Source: an uncultured Holophagaceae bacterium
GTDB lineage: Bacteria; Acidobacteriota; Holophagae; Holophagales; Holophagaceae
Assembly (NCBI GenBank): GCA_903876615.1
Contig: CAIRAS010000039.1
Coordinates: forward strand, 1 to 26,137
Direction of reading: 5' to 3'
Length of the DNA stretch: 26,137 nt
Shown: in pieces, positions 1 through 9,954 of the stretch
Layout of the letters: the number at the start of each line of letters is the position of its first letter
Numbering within the stretch: position 1 is the stretch's first letter
The notes under the pieces: generated by a model
What the model saw: the letters and a program-made list of their open reading frames with translations, nothing else
What the model was told of the DNA's origin: nothing
The model's database searches: none
Position numbers and translations under genes: made by a program

Positions 1-2387
<2,387 letters not shown>

Positions 2388-3584
2388 GTGCCCCAACCGC
2401 TTCCGCACCTCTCGGCCGCCGCGGCCCGGCGCCTCTTCCTGGGCGCGCAGGGGCTGCTGGAGGATCCGGGCCGCCGGGCCACCATCACCACACTGCAGAC
2501 TCTCATCGAGCGCCTGGGCTTCGTGCAGGTGGACACCATCAACGTGGTGGCGCGGGCCCATGACCTGACCCTCTTCAGCCGCCTGGACGGCTACCGGCCT
2601 GAGCAGCTCCGCCGGCTCGTGGAGGAAAAACTGAGCCTCTTCGAGCACTGGACCCACGACGCCTCGCTCATTCCTACGGCCTGGTTCCCCCACTGGAAGC
2701 CCCGCTTCGACCGGGACCGCGCCCGGCTGCAGGCGCACGCCTGGTGGCAGCACCACTTCCGCGGCACCGAGGGCGCCCAGGTGGTAGCGGCAGTGAAGGC
2801 TCGCATCGCGGCGGAAGGGCCGCTGAAGTCCTCGGACTTCGAGTATCCGGAGAAGCGCGGTCCCTGGTGGGGCTGGAAACCTCAGAAGGCGGCCCTGGAC
2901 TTCCTCTGGCGCAGCGGCGAGCTGATGATCCCCCGCCGCGAAGGGTTCCAGAAGGTCTATGACCTGACTGAGCGGGTGCTCCCAGACTCCCACGCCCTGC
3001 CCTGCCCGGCCCCGGAGGTCCACCGGGACTGGGCCTGTACCCTCGCGGCCGAGCGGCTTCAGGTCTTCACCGCGAAAGAGCTGGCTGACTATTGGTGTGC
3101 CGTGGAGGTCGCCGAAGCTCGGGCCTGGTGCGCCGCCGCGGCCCGCAGCGGGCGCATCGTTGCCGTTCAGATAGAAGCCACCTCGGGCGCCCTGGAGCCG
3201 GCCTTCGCGCTGGCGGACTGGGAGGCCCGCCTGGCCCGGCTCCCGGCGCCGCCGGAGGGTCTCCGCCTGCTCTGCCCCTTTGATCCCGTCCTGCGGGACC
3301 GGAGCCGGGCCCTGCGCCGCTTCGGCTTCGACTACCGCTTCGAGGCCTTCGTGCCCGAAGCCAAGCGGCAGTACGGCTACTTCGTGCTGCCCATCCTCGA
3401 GGGGGACCGCTTGGTGGGGCGCCTGGATCCCAAGCTGCACCGCGACCAGGGGCTGCTCGAGATCAAGGGCATCTGGTGGGAGGCCGGGATCAAGCCCACC
3501 CAGGCCCGCCGCCGCAACCTGGAAGCAGCCCTGGAGCGCCTCGCCGCCTTCACTGGGGCGGACCGCATCCACGTTTCTTGCTGA
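2388..3584 (+). CDS. YcaQ-family winged-helix DNA glycosylase
   Basis: The 398-residue product resembles the YcaQ/AlkX (HTH_42) family of winged-helix DNA glycosylases, which unhook interstrand crosslinks and remove bulky alkylated bases. Family features visible are an N-terminal helical segment (AAARRLFLGAQGLL), the QVDTINVVARAHDL block (47-60) and FEHWTHDASLIP. The QVD at 47-49 matches the Q-hydrophobic-D active-site motif of the YcaQ branch, rather than the QxQ form of the AlkZ branch. The C-terminal part keeps LCPFDPVLRDR and GYFVLPILEGDRLVGRLDPK. The GTG start directly abuts the TGA of the upstream reductase, so the two genes are probably cotranscribed with no obvious functional link. 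No clear ribosome binding site precedes it, which suggests coupling by translational termination. Confidence 0.82.
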   Translation: MPQPLPHLSAAAARRLFLGAQGLLEDPGRRATITTLQTLIERLGFVQVDTINVVARAHDLTLFSRLDGYRPEQLRRLVEEKLSLFEHWTHDASLIPTAWFPHWKPRFDRDRARLQAHAWWQHHFRGTEGAQVVAAVKARIAAEGPLKSSDFEYPEKRGPWWGWKPQKAALDFLWRSGELMIPRREGFQKVYDLTERVLPDSHALPCPAPEVHRDWACTLAAERLQVFTAKELADYWCAVEVAEARAWCAAAARSGRIVAVQIEATSGALEPAFALADWEARLARLPAPPEGLRLLCPFDPVLRDRSRALRRFGFDYRFEAFVPEAKRQYGYFVLPILEGDRLVGRLDPKLHRDQGLLEIKGIWWEAGIKPTQARRRNLEAALERLAAFTGADRIHVSC

Positions 3585-3590
3585 ACAGGC

Positions 3591-3596
3591 TATCCT
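3591..3596 (+). promoter_or_regulatory. Possible leaderless -10 box for the RpiR regulator
   Basis: TATCCT ends 7 bases before the ATG at 3604, so a transcript starting 7 bases downstream would begin at the start codon. No ribosome binding site precedes that ATG. No good -35 box is visible at the usual spacing. Confidence 0.28.
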
Positions 3597-3603
3597 TGGC
3601 CCC

Positions 3604-4446
3604 ATGTCAGCCCCCAAGACCCCCCTGCTGAACCGGATCCACAGTGCTCGAGGCCTCTCGCCCAGCCAACGGCAGATCGCGGACTGCCTCATCGCCAACA
3701 TGAACGAGGCCGCCCTCTGGGGCGTGGAGGACCTGGCGGCGAAGTCCCAGACCTGCGTGGCCACCGTGGTCCGCTTCGCCAAGAAGCTGGACTACTCCGG
3801 CTACCTGGAGATGCGGAAGGCCCTGGTCGGTGCCGCCAAGAAGCACTACGGGCGCGGCGAACAGCTCCTGCAGGCGCCCATGCAAGCCTCGGCCACCCTC
3901 CTGGAGGTCGTCCGCCGGGACATCCGCAACCTCGAGACCCTGGTTCAGGCCGTGGACGAGAACCTGCTCCAGCGGGTGGTGAAGCAGGTGCGGGACAGCC
4001 GCATCCGGCTGATCATCGGGGACGGCGTGTCGGCCCTGATGGCCCGCCAGCTGGCCTACCTGCTGATCAACACGGGCCTGCCGGTCATGGAGGGCAACCC
4101 CGCCGACTTCGCCACCCAGGTGGGCCTGCTGGACACCAAGGACCTCCTTATCGCTATCAGCATCACGCCATACACCCAGGAGACCCTGGACGCCGCCGCC
4201 TATGCCCGGAAGCGGGGCATCCCCGTGCTGGCCTTCACGGACAGCCTCAACTCCCCCCTAGCCAAGTCCGCCACCCTGGCCCTGCCCATTCCCGGGGAGA
4301 ACCTGCTGTATTCCCACAGCGTGACCACCTTCGGCGTCCTGGCCCATGCCATCGCCACCTCCATCGCCAGCCAGACCCCCCAACAGACCCTCAGCAAGCT
4401 GCGCGAGGTCGAGCGGGTGGCGCGCCAGAAGTTCGCCAAGGACTGA
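3604..4446 (+). CDS. MurR/RpiR-family transcriptional regulator (HTH-SIS)
   Basis: This 280-residue protein has the two-domain layout of RpiR/MurR regulators. An N-terminal helix-turn-helix (about 18-85) includes LSPSQRQIADCLIANM and VEDLAAKSQTCVATVVRFAKKL. A C-terminal SIS domain (about 120-255) contains IGDGVSALMARQLAYLL and SITPYTQETLDAAAYARKRGIPVLAFTD. SIS domains in this family bind phosphosugars or related small ligands and change DNA binding. The ATG at 3604 is chosen because residues encoded upstream are the out-of-frame shadow of the preceding gene. The next gene, a TonB-dependent receptor on the same strand, starts 133 bases downstream. This makes the regulator a candidate controller of the receptor/peptidase locus, but that is only positional inference. 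Confidence 0.88.
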   Translation: MSAPKTPLLNRIHSARGLSPSQRQIADCLIANMNEAALWGVEDLAAKSQTCVATVVRFAKKLDYSGYLEMRKALVGAAKKHYGRGEQLLQAPMQASATLLEVVRRDIRNLETLVQAVDENLLQRVVKQVRDSRIRLIIGDGVSALMARQLAYLLINTGLPVMEGNPADFATQVGLLDTKDLLIAISITPYTQETLDAAAYARKRGIPVLAFTDSLNSPLAKSATLALPIPGENLLYSHSVTTFGVLAHAIATSIASQTPQQTLSKLREVERVARQKFAKD

Positions 4447-4515
4447 CCGGGCTGAGCCAGGCAAGGGGTGCCCTGCCCAGGCGGGGACTGCGTCGTGGGA
4501 CCGATGAAAATAAAC

Positions 4516-4544
4516 TTGACTCGATAATCCGAAAAGCATTACTT
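4516..4544 (+). promoter_or_regulatory. Candidate promoter for the TonB-dependent receptor
   Basis: TTGACT (4516-4521) is a good -35 match. With a 17-base spacer the -10 position falls on TTACTT (4539-4544), which is weak. The segment 4505-4550 is locally AT-rich between two GC-rich genes, which supports a regulatory role. A GATAAT at 4523-4528 lies too close to that -35 to pair with it. Confidence 0.3.
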
Positions 4545-4579
4545 TTTTGTCACCCAACCTTTACCCCCCCGGAGGAGCG

Positions 4580-7390
4580 ATGACTCGAAATACGAGCAGT
4601 CCCTGGCTCAGTGCACTCGTTCTGGCCCTCGTGGCAGCCCCGGCTGCACTCGTCGCCCAGACCAGCACTACCGCCGCCTTGGCCGGTGTCATCCGCGATG
4701 CTGCGGGCAACCCCGTAGCCGGCGCCAAGGTACGCATCACCTCCGACGCCATGATCGGCGGAGAGAAGGCCACGGTCAGCGCCACCAACGGCGCCTATCG
4801 TTTCTCTGCTCTGGCCCCAGGTCGCTACAAGATCGTCGTCAGTTCCCCGGGCCAGCAGACTCTCTCCATGACCGAGAACCTCGCCCTAGGCCAGACCACT
4901 TCTGGCAACTGGAAGTTCCCGGCCGTCGCCGGCGCGACCGTGGAGATCGTCGCCGCCGCCACCAACGCGGAATCCAGCGCCGTCACTATCACCCAGAACT
5001 ACAGCACCGAGGTCCTGGCCACCCTGCCCGTGGAGCGCTCCATCGCCGGGATCATGAACCTCACGCCCGGCGTGAACGACAACCGGGCCTGGGGTGGCTA
5101 CTCCGGCGAGAACGCCTACATGATGGACGGCATCAACATCAGCGACCCCTCGGGCGGCACCGTCTGGATCTTCCCGAACGTCGACTGGTTCTCCGAGGTT
5201 CAGGTGGCTGGCCTGGGGGCCAACGCCGAGTTCGGCGGCTTCATGGGCGGCTTCGTCAACGGCCTCATCAAGCGCGGCGGCAATACTGTGGAGGGCAGCC
5301 TCACCGCCTACTACGCGGATTCCAAGTGGCAGGCCAAGATCAACGCCAACCACCCCGACCTGCCGAATTCGGACAAGGCCATCCTCCCCTCCAAGAACTG
5401 GGATACCGCCATCAGCGTCGGGGGACCCATCATCAAGGACAAGCTCTGGTACTTTGTTTCTGCGGAACGAACCGAGCAGGATGACAACCCGCCGGGCGCC
5501 GAGCTGCCCCAGCGCAATCAAAAGGTCATGACCCTGGCCAAGATCACCTGGGCCCCTACGGCCTCTTCCACCTTGGAGTTCCTGGCCGAACACGACTACG
5601 TGGGCCGGGACCGGCGCTACATCGACAAGTACACCATGCCCGTCGCCACCCAGAAGGAGAGCGCTCCCAACAACTCCTTCAGCGCCACCTGGACCCAGAC
5701 CATCGGCCAGGACAAGGTCCTGACGGTGAAGGCCTTCGGCTACTCGGGCCGCTATGACATGCCGGGCTACGGCGGCAACGCCCTGTCCCTGGACGCCTCG
5801 GACCTCTATCAATACGACCCCAAGAAGCCTGCGCGGGAATACTTCAACAACTCCACCTACGAGGACTTCAACTACCGCTCCCGGGCCACCCTCCAGGCCA
5901 CCTTCGACTGGTTCAAGACCGGCCTGTTCAGCGCCAGTGACAGCCACGCCTTCCGCTTCGGCATCGAGCGGGAGCAGGCCGCCGACGAGGAACTGGAACG
6001 CTTCCCCGGCAACCTGAACCTCAATGCCACCTTCGACTCCGAGGGGATCTACGGCGACTACATGATCCAGGGCGGCGGGTGGAATGTCCGCCAGCGCGTG
6101 GACCGTCTGGCCGCCTTTGCTCAGGACACCTGGCATGTCACGGACCGGCTTACCCTCACCCCCGGTGTGCGCTTCGAGCAGTTCCAGGCCCGCTTCTACG
6201 GCGGCAGTACGCTCTGGGACAAGAGCACCTGGGCCCCCCGCTTTGGCTTCAGTTACGCCCTCACCCAGGACCAGGCCACCATGGTCAAGGCACACTGGGG
6301 CAAGTACTACGCCGGCTACTCCACCTACTTCATCGACCGCGCCATCCAGAGCGCCATCCCCGTCAAGAACTACTACAGCTGGGGCGACTACCCCACCATC
6401 CCGAACGTCCTGGACCCCTCCACCTGGCCCGATCACACGCCTGGCACCGCGGACAACTACGCCTACCGGCGCGTCAATGACATCACGGCCGTGGATCCCA
6501 ATGCCCGGCAGCCCTATGTCCTGGAAACCACCCTCTCCCTGGACCACCGGTTCAATGCCAACTGGGGCGGCAGCATCTCCTACGTCTCCCGCGACTGGAA
6601 GGACAGTCTGGTGCGGGTGGACACAGCCGCAGATCCAAGGGGTGCCTGGTCCGATTATGTGGACCCGCTGCACAACCGGCCCATCAGTCTCTATGAGCCC
6701 GGAATCTACAGTGATCCAGGCCTTGATTTCCGCGTCCCGCATAACACCTACGTGACCACCAACGCGAGCGATGCCAAGCGTAAGTACGAGGCCGTTTCCG
6801 CTTCCCTCGACCGGAAGCTGGCCAACAACTGGAGCCTGAACCTTAGCTACACCCACGCTTCTCTCAAGGGAAACATCCAGCGGGCGGACAGCTATGACAA
6901 GGTCTACTACAACAAGAACCTGATGATCAATTCCTACGGGAATCTGCCCGGCGTCAATGATCACGAGATCAAGGCGCGGGGAGTTTATGAGTTCCCCTGG
7001 CACATGCGCCTCTCCGGAACCTTCACATACCTCAGCGGAACCCATTGGACGCCCACCTACCGGACGCCCAACGGCTGGGGAAATAGTGATTGGGGCAATT
7101 TCAATGGTCAGCGCTACCAGGTCAACACTGAGCCCCAGGGCAGCGAGACCTATCCCAGCCGAACCCTCCTGGACCTTCGCCTGACCCAGCAGATCAGCAT
7201 CAACAAAAGCTCCCGCCTGGAAGTCTTCGGGGAAGTCCTCAACGTGCTGAACCGACAGGCCGCTTTGTCCTATAACACCCGGGTGAACGCGAGCAACTCT
7301 GACACTTCGGGCCTGTATGTCGACTACAAGTTCCCGACCGCGTTGGATGCCGGCCGCCGAATCCAACTTGGCCTCCGCCTGACGTTCTAG
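4580..7390 (+). CDS. TonB-dependent receptor, Oar-like, with CarboxypepD-regulatory domain
   Basis: The product is a 936-residue outer-membrane receptor. It begins with a signal peptide (hydrophobic LSALVLALVAAPAALVA, cleavage near Ala26-Gln27). A carboxypeptidase-regulatory-like beta-sandwich follows (about 28-115: AGVIRDAAGNPVAGAKVRITS, GAYRFSALAPGRYKIVV), then a plug (about 135-245, with NAYMMDGINISDPSGG) and a long beta-barrel. The last residues, RRIQLGLRLTF, end in the C-terminal Phe typical of outer-membrane barrels. Oar-like receptors are common in Acidobacteriota and Bacteroidota. The start at 4580 is fixed by a strong GGAGGA (4571-4576). Substrate cannot be read from sequence. Peptidases, a dipeptidase and an amino-acid transporter follow downstream, so peptide import is the most economical suggestion. 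Codon use is the same as its neighbours. Confidence 0.93.
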   Translation: MTRNTSSPWLSALVLALVAAPAALVAQTSTTAALAGVIRDAAGNPVAGAKVRITSDAMIGGEKATVSATNGAYRFSALAPGRYKIVVSSPGQQTLSMTENLALGQTTSGNWKFPAVAGATVEIVAAATNAESSAVTITQNYSTEVLATLPVERSIAGIMNLTPGVNDNRAWGGYSGENAYMMDGINISDPSGGTVWIFPNVDWFSEVQVAGLGANAEFGGFMGGFVNGLIKRGGNTVEGSLTAYYADSKWQAKINANHPDLPNSDKAILPSKNWDTAISVGGPIIKDKLWYFVSAERTEQDDNPPGAELPQRNQKVMTLAKITWAPTASSTLEFLAEHDYVGRDRRYIDKYTMPVATQKESAPNNSFSATWTQTIGQDKVLTVKAFGYSGRYDMPGYGGNALSLDASDLYQYDPKKPAREYFNNSTYEDFNYRSRATLQATFDWFKTGLFSASDSHAFRFGIEREQAADEELERFPGNLNLNATFDSEGIYGDYMIQGGGWNVRQRVDRLAAFAQDTWHVTDRLTLTPGVRFEQFQARFYGGSTLWDKSTWAPRFGFSYALTQDQATMVKAHWGKYYAGYSTYFIDRAIQSAIPVKNYYSWGDYPTIPNVLDPSTWPDHTPGTADNYAYRRVNDITAVDPNARQPYVLETTLSLDHRFNANWGGSISYVSRDWKDSLVRVDTAADPRGAWSDYVDPLHNRPISLYEPGIYSDPGLDFRVPHNTYVTTNASDAKRKYEAVSASLDRKLANNWSLNLSYTHASLKGNIQRADSYDKVYYNKNLMINSYGNLPGVNDHEIKARGVYEFPWHMRLSGTFTYLSGTHWTPTYRTPNGWGNSDWGNFNGQRYQVNTEPQGSETYPSRTLLDLRLTQQISINKSSRLEVFGEVLNVLNRQAALSYNTRVNASNSDTSGLYVDYKFPTALDAGRRIQLGLRLTF

Positions 7391-7415
7391 GCTTCGTCGC
7401 CTGACCAACGGTAGT

Positions 7416-7435
7416 GCCGGGCCTTCGGGCCCGGT
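7416..7435 (+). terminator. UUCG-capped GC hairpin after the receptor gene
   Basis: A 7-bp perfect stem (CCGGGCC 7417-7423 with GGCCCGG 7428-7434, plus a G-T pair outside) is closed by a TTCG tetraloop, the exceptionally stable C(UUCG)G type. It lies 26 bases after the receptor stop and 29 before the next ATG. No clear T-run follows. It may act as a partial terminator or as an mRNA 3'-end stabiliser that sets receptor expression above that of the peptidases. Confidence 0.4.
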
Positions 7436-7464
7436 GCTCGTCTTCCGCCTCCTCAAGGGTTCCT

Positions 7465-8289
7465 ATGTTCCGGTTGATTGCCCTCTTTTGCTGTGCCTGC
7501 CTCTTGGGGGCAACCCCACCCAAGGGCACCCTGGTCATCGTGGGCGGGGGCGGCATGCCGCAGGAGATCATGGACGCCTTCCTCCTCGCCTCCGGCGGGA
7601 AGGGCGGCGCCGTGGGCATCATCCCCACCTCCACCAGCGATCCCGACGGCGCGCTGAAGGAGTGGAAGGAGGACCTCGAGAAGGTCGGCCTCATCATGGT
7701 TCCCCTGGATGTCCGCAGCCGGGAGCAGGCCTCTGACCCCGACCTCCTGGCCCGGGCCCGGACCTGCACCGGCTTCTGGTTCTCCGGCGGGGACCAGGGC
7801 CGAGTCGGCGACAAGATCGTCGGCACGCCCCTCCAGAAGGTCGTCCTGGAACGCTATGCGGCTGGCGCCTGCGTCGGCGGCACCAGCGCCGGGGCCGCCA
7901 TCATGTCCAAGGTCATGCTCACGGGCGATGACCGCCACGGCAAGGAGGCGCTTTCTGAGTTCGGCCCCGGCGCCTACCAGACCCGCGAGGGCATGGGCTT
8001 CCTGCCGGCCGGGATCGTCGTGGACCAGCACTTCCTCCGCCGGGGGCGCGAGAACCGCCTCTTCAGCGTGGTCATGGAGCGTCCCGACCACCTGGGCCTC
8101 GGCATCGACGAGGCCACGGCCCTGGTGGTGAAGGATGGCCAGGCCCGGGTGCTCGGCAAGCGCTCCGTGATGGTCTTTGATCCCGCCGGGATGCAGCTCA
8201 AGGGAGAGACCTTCCGGGACCTCCGCATCCATGTCCTGCGAGCCGGGCAGTCCATCGATCTGGCCACCCGCAAGGTAAGTCAGCCCTAG
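7465..8289 (+). CDS. Exported cyanophycinase-like serine peptidase (S51)
   Basis: This 274-residue protein belongs to peptidase family S51, which includes cyanophycinase (it releases beta-Asp-Arg dipeptides from cyanophycin) and peptidase E. The nucleophile elbow is GGTSAGA with Ser141. His189 (VVDQHFLRRGRENRL) and Glu215 (GLGIDEATALVV) complete a triad like the Ser-His-Glu of CphB. SGGDQGRV at 107-114 is the conserved family loop. The ATG at 7465 starts a signal-peptide-like segment (FRLIALFCCACLLGA), so the enzyme is probably exported; a lipoprotein anchor on one of its cysteines is possible. An upstream in-frame GTG at 7414 would run through a hairpin and is rejected. Nearby isoaspartyl dipeptidase supports action on isoaspartyl polymers, but a broader peptidase role cannot be excluded. 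Confidence 0.85.
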   Translation: MFRLIALFCCACLLGATPPKGTLVIVGGGGMPQEIMDAFLLASGGKGGAVGIIPTSTSDPDGALKEWKEDLEKVGLIMVPLDVRSREQASDPDLLARARTCTGFWFSGGDQGRVGDKIVGTPLQKVVLERYAAGACVGGTSAGAAIMSKVMLTGDDRHGKEALSEFGPGAYQTREGMGFLPAGIVVDQHFLRRGRENRLFSVVMERPDHLGLGIDEATALVVKDGQARVLGKRSVMVFDPAGMQLKGETFRDLRIHVLRAGQSIDLATRKVSQP

Positions 8290-8328
8290 GTCGTCGCCAA
8301 CAAACAACCGCAAGGAGATAGAATTTTG

Positions 8329-8416
8329 ACCACAAAGAACACAAAGAACACAAAGGAGCGGGTGAAGGTTGCTCACGCCCCAGCGCCCTTTTTGTGCCCT
8401 TTGTGTTCTTTGTGGT
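8329..8416. repeat. Fold-back repeat element, 9-bp-period arms (copy 1)
   Basis: The left arm 8329-8346 (two 9-base units of the form ACCACAAAG/AACACAAAG, with a third copy to 8355) is the exact reverse complement of 8399-8416, giving an 18-bp perfect inverted repeat around a 52-base interior. The element lies between an AAGGAG at 8312-8317 and the signal peptide of the M14 peptidase. Its coding potential (threonine/lysine/asparagine-rich) is a by-product of the repeat. Confidence 0.75.
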
Positions 8417-8454
8417 TCACCCTTTTTTCATTTCGGGGTGAGATCCTGCCGCGG

Positions 8455-9921
8455 GTGATCCTCGTTGCCCTGTTTGTGGTGGCCAGTCTCGCTGCGGCGG
8501 TAAAGGCCCCCTTCCCCGCCGACCATCGCCAGATGAGCAAAACGGTCTCCTACGCGGAGATGACTGCCTTTCTTGAAGCCGTGGCAAAACCAGGGTTCAT
8601 CACCGTTACCGAGGAGGGCCGCACCCACCAGGGCCGGAAGGTCCTCCTGGTACGCCTGAATCGGGGCAGTGCCAAGGCCCACTTCCGAGTGCTCTACTAC
8701 GCCCAGCAGCATGGCAACGAGGTGGCCGGCAAGGACGCCCAGCTCACCCTCATCCGGGACATCGCAGAGCATCCCGAGCGCTTGCCCCTGGACGTGGACC
8801 TCTACCTCATGCCCATGCTCAATCCCGATGGCGCCGAGGCCCACCGACGCATGAACGGCGCCGGCGCCGACCTAAACCGCGACCACCTTCTCCTGGCCCA
8901 ACCCGAGACCCAGGCCCTGCATCGCGTGGCCCGCCGCATCCGCCCCCATGTGGCCGTGGACAGTCACGAGTTCGGCCGGGACAGCGAGGACTACCGCGCC
9001 AAGGGCTGGGCGCCTTGGCCCATCATCACCATGGACGCCGCCAACCACCCGCTGATCCCCGAGTATCTGACGGCTGCCGCCCTGGAGGCCGTGGTCGCCG
9101 CCGCGCCCCTGCAGCAGAAGGCCGGCCACGCCTATGCCCGCTACAGCGTGGGCGGGGCGCCGCCCGACGAGGAGACCCGCCCCTCCACCGTGGAGGTCGA
9201 TGACGGCCGCAACGGCCTGGGCACCCTGGGCGCCCTCTCCTTCATCATCGAGGCCGGCGTCCACCACGAAGCCAAGCAGCCCCAGGCGGACCTGGGCGAG
9301 CGGGTGGACGGCTACCGCATCCTCTACCGCCATCTGCTCGGCAACCAGGCCTGGCGAGACCGCATCCGCAGGCTGGCAGAACGGGCCCGGCGCGAGCCCC
9401 TGCCCCCCTTCATCGCTACCAACGTGTTCTGGGCCAACCTCGGCGGCAAGGTCAGCACCGTGAAAGTGCTGGAAACCGCCACGGGCCGCGTCCTCCAGGT
9501 GCCCACCGCCAATGCCATGAACGACATCGTGGTGAAGGGCAGCGTACCCACACCCCGCGCCTACGTCATCGAGGCCGCCGCCGCCGCGCGCTTCATCCCC
9601 GTGCTGGAAGCCCAGGGCCTGCACTGGGAGACCCTCTCAGCGCCCCGCCGCGCCAAGCTCGAGCGCGTGAAGTTCCTTCGCCTGGAGGAGCCCTACGACG
9701 ACCTCTACCAGCGCTACAAGGACCGGCAGATCGTCGAGCGCCAGGCCCAGGCCGACCTGGACCTGCCCGCAGGCACCCTCATCGTGCCCCTGGACCAGGA
9801 CCTGGCCCGCCGGGCCATCCAGGTGCTGGAACCCTGCCTGCTCTACGGCCTCTACGGCTACCCTGGCTTCCGTGAGTCGGCGATGCCCGGCGCCTTCCTG
9901 CCGGTGTCCCGCCTCTTCTGA
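8455..9921 (+). CDS. Exported M14-family zinc carboxypeptidase
   Basis: The 488-residue product is a metallocarboxypeptidase of family M14. Zinc ligands are His86 and Glu89 (QQHGNEVAGKD) and His171 (VAVDSHEFGRD). The substrate-carboxylate motif DLNRD follows MPMLNPDGAEAHRRMNGAGA, as in the family. FIIEAG is a candidate for the catalytic-Glu strand. I place the start at the GTG 8455, which begins a typical signal peptide (ILVALFVVASLAAA). The frame stays open back to a TTG at 8326, but that portion is a repeat element. An ATG at 8533 would remove the signal. The protein is therefore likely periplasmic or secreted and would remove C-terminal residues from peptides. It lies between the S51 peptidase and iadA on the same strand. 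The residue preferred at the cut site is not evident. Confidence 0.84.
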   Translation: MILVALFVVASLAAAVKAPFPADHRQMSKTVSYAEMTAFLEAVAKPGFITVTEEGRTHQGRKVLLVRLNRGSAKAHFRVLYYAQQHGNEVAGKDAQLTLIRDIAEHPERLPLDVDLYLMPMLNPDGAEAHRRMNGAGADLNRDHLLLAQPETQALHRVARRIRPHVAVDSHEFGRDSEDYRAKGWAPWPIITMDAANHPLIPEYLTAAALEAVVAAAPLQQKAGHAYARYSVGGAPPDEETRPSTVEVDDGRNGLGTLGALSFIIEAGVHHEAKQPQADLGERVDGYRILYRHLLGNQAWRDRIRRLAERARREPLPPFIATNVFWANLGGKVSTVKVLETATGRVLQVPTANAMNDIVVKGSVPTPRAYVIEAAAAARFIPVLEAQGLHWETLSAPRRAKLERVKFLRLEEPYDDLYQRYKDRQIVERQAQADLDLPAGTLIVPLDQDLARRAIQVLEPCLLYGLYGYPGFRESAMPGAFLPVSRLF

Positions 9922-9928
9922 ACCCGTT

Positions 9929-9943
9929 CCGGATCGCATCCGG
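9929..9943. other. Short perfect hairpin before iadA
   Basis: CCGGAT (9929-9934) and ATCCGG (9938-9943) form a 6-bp perfect stem around CGC. It sits in the 33-base gap between the M14 gene and iadA, just before the ribosome binding site CTGGAG. No T-run follows, so it is more likely a processing or stability element than a terminator, or chance. Confidence 0.25.
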
Positions 9944-9954
9944 CTGGAGTTCCC

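Noticed and set aside
4460..4477. Hairpin GGC-A-AGGG / CCCTGCC after the RpiR gene as a terminator
   Set aside because: The stem has a bulged A and no T-run follows, so it is too weak to call.
4886..7456. 856-residue open frame antisense to the TonB receptor
   Set aside because: It lies entirely opposite a well-supported receptor gene. Its Gly/Val/Ala/Asp-rich composition is what GC-biased third positions produce on the complementary strand. No domain is recognisable.
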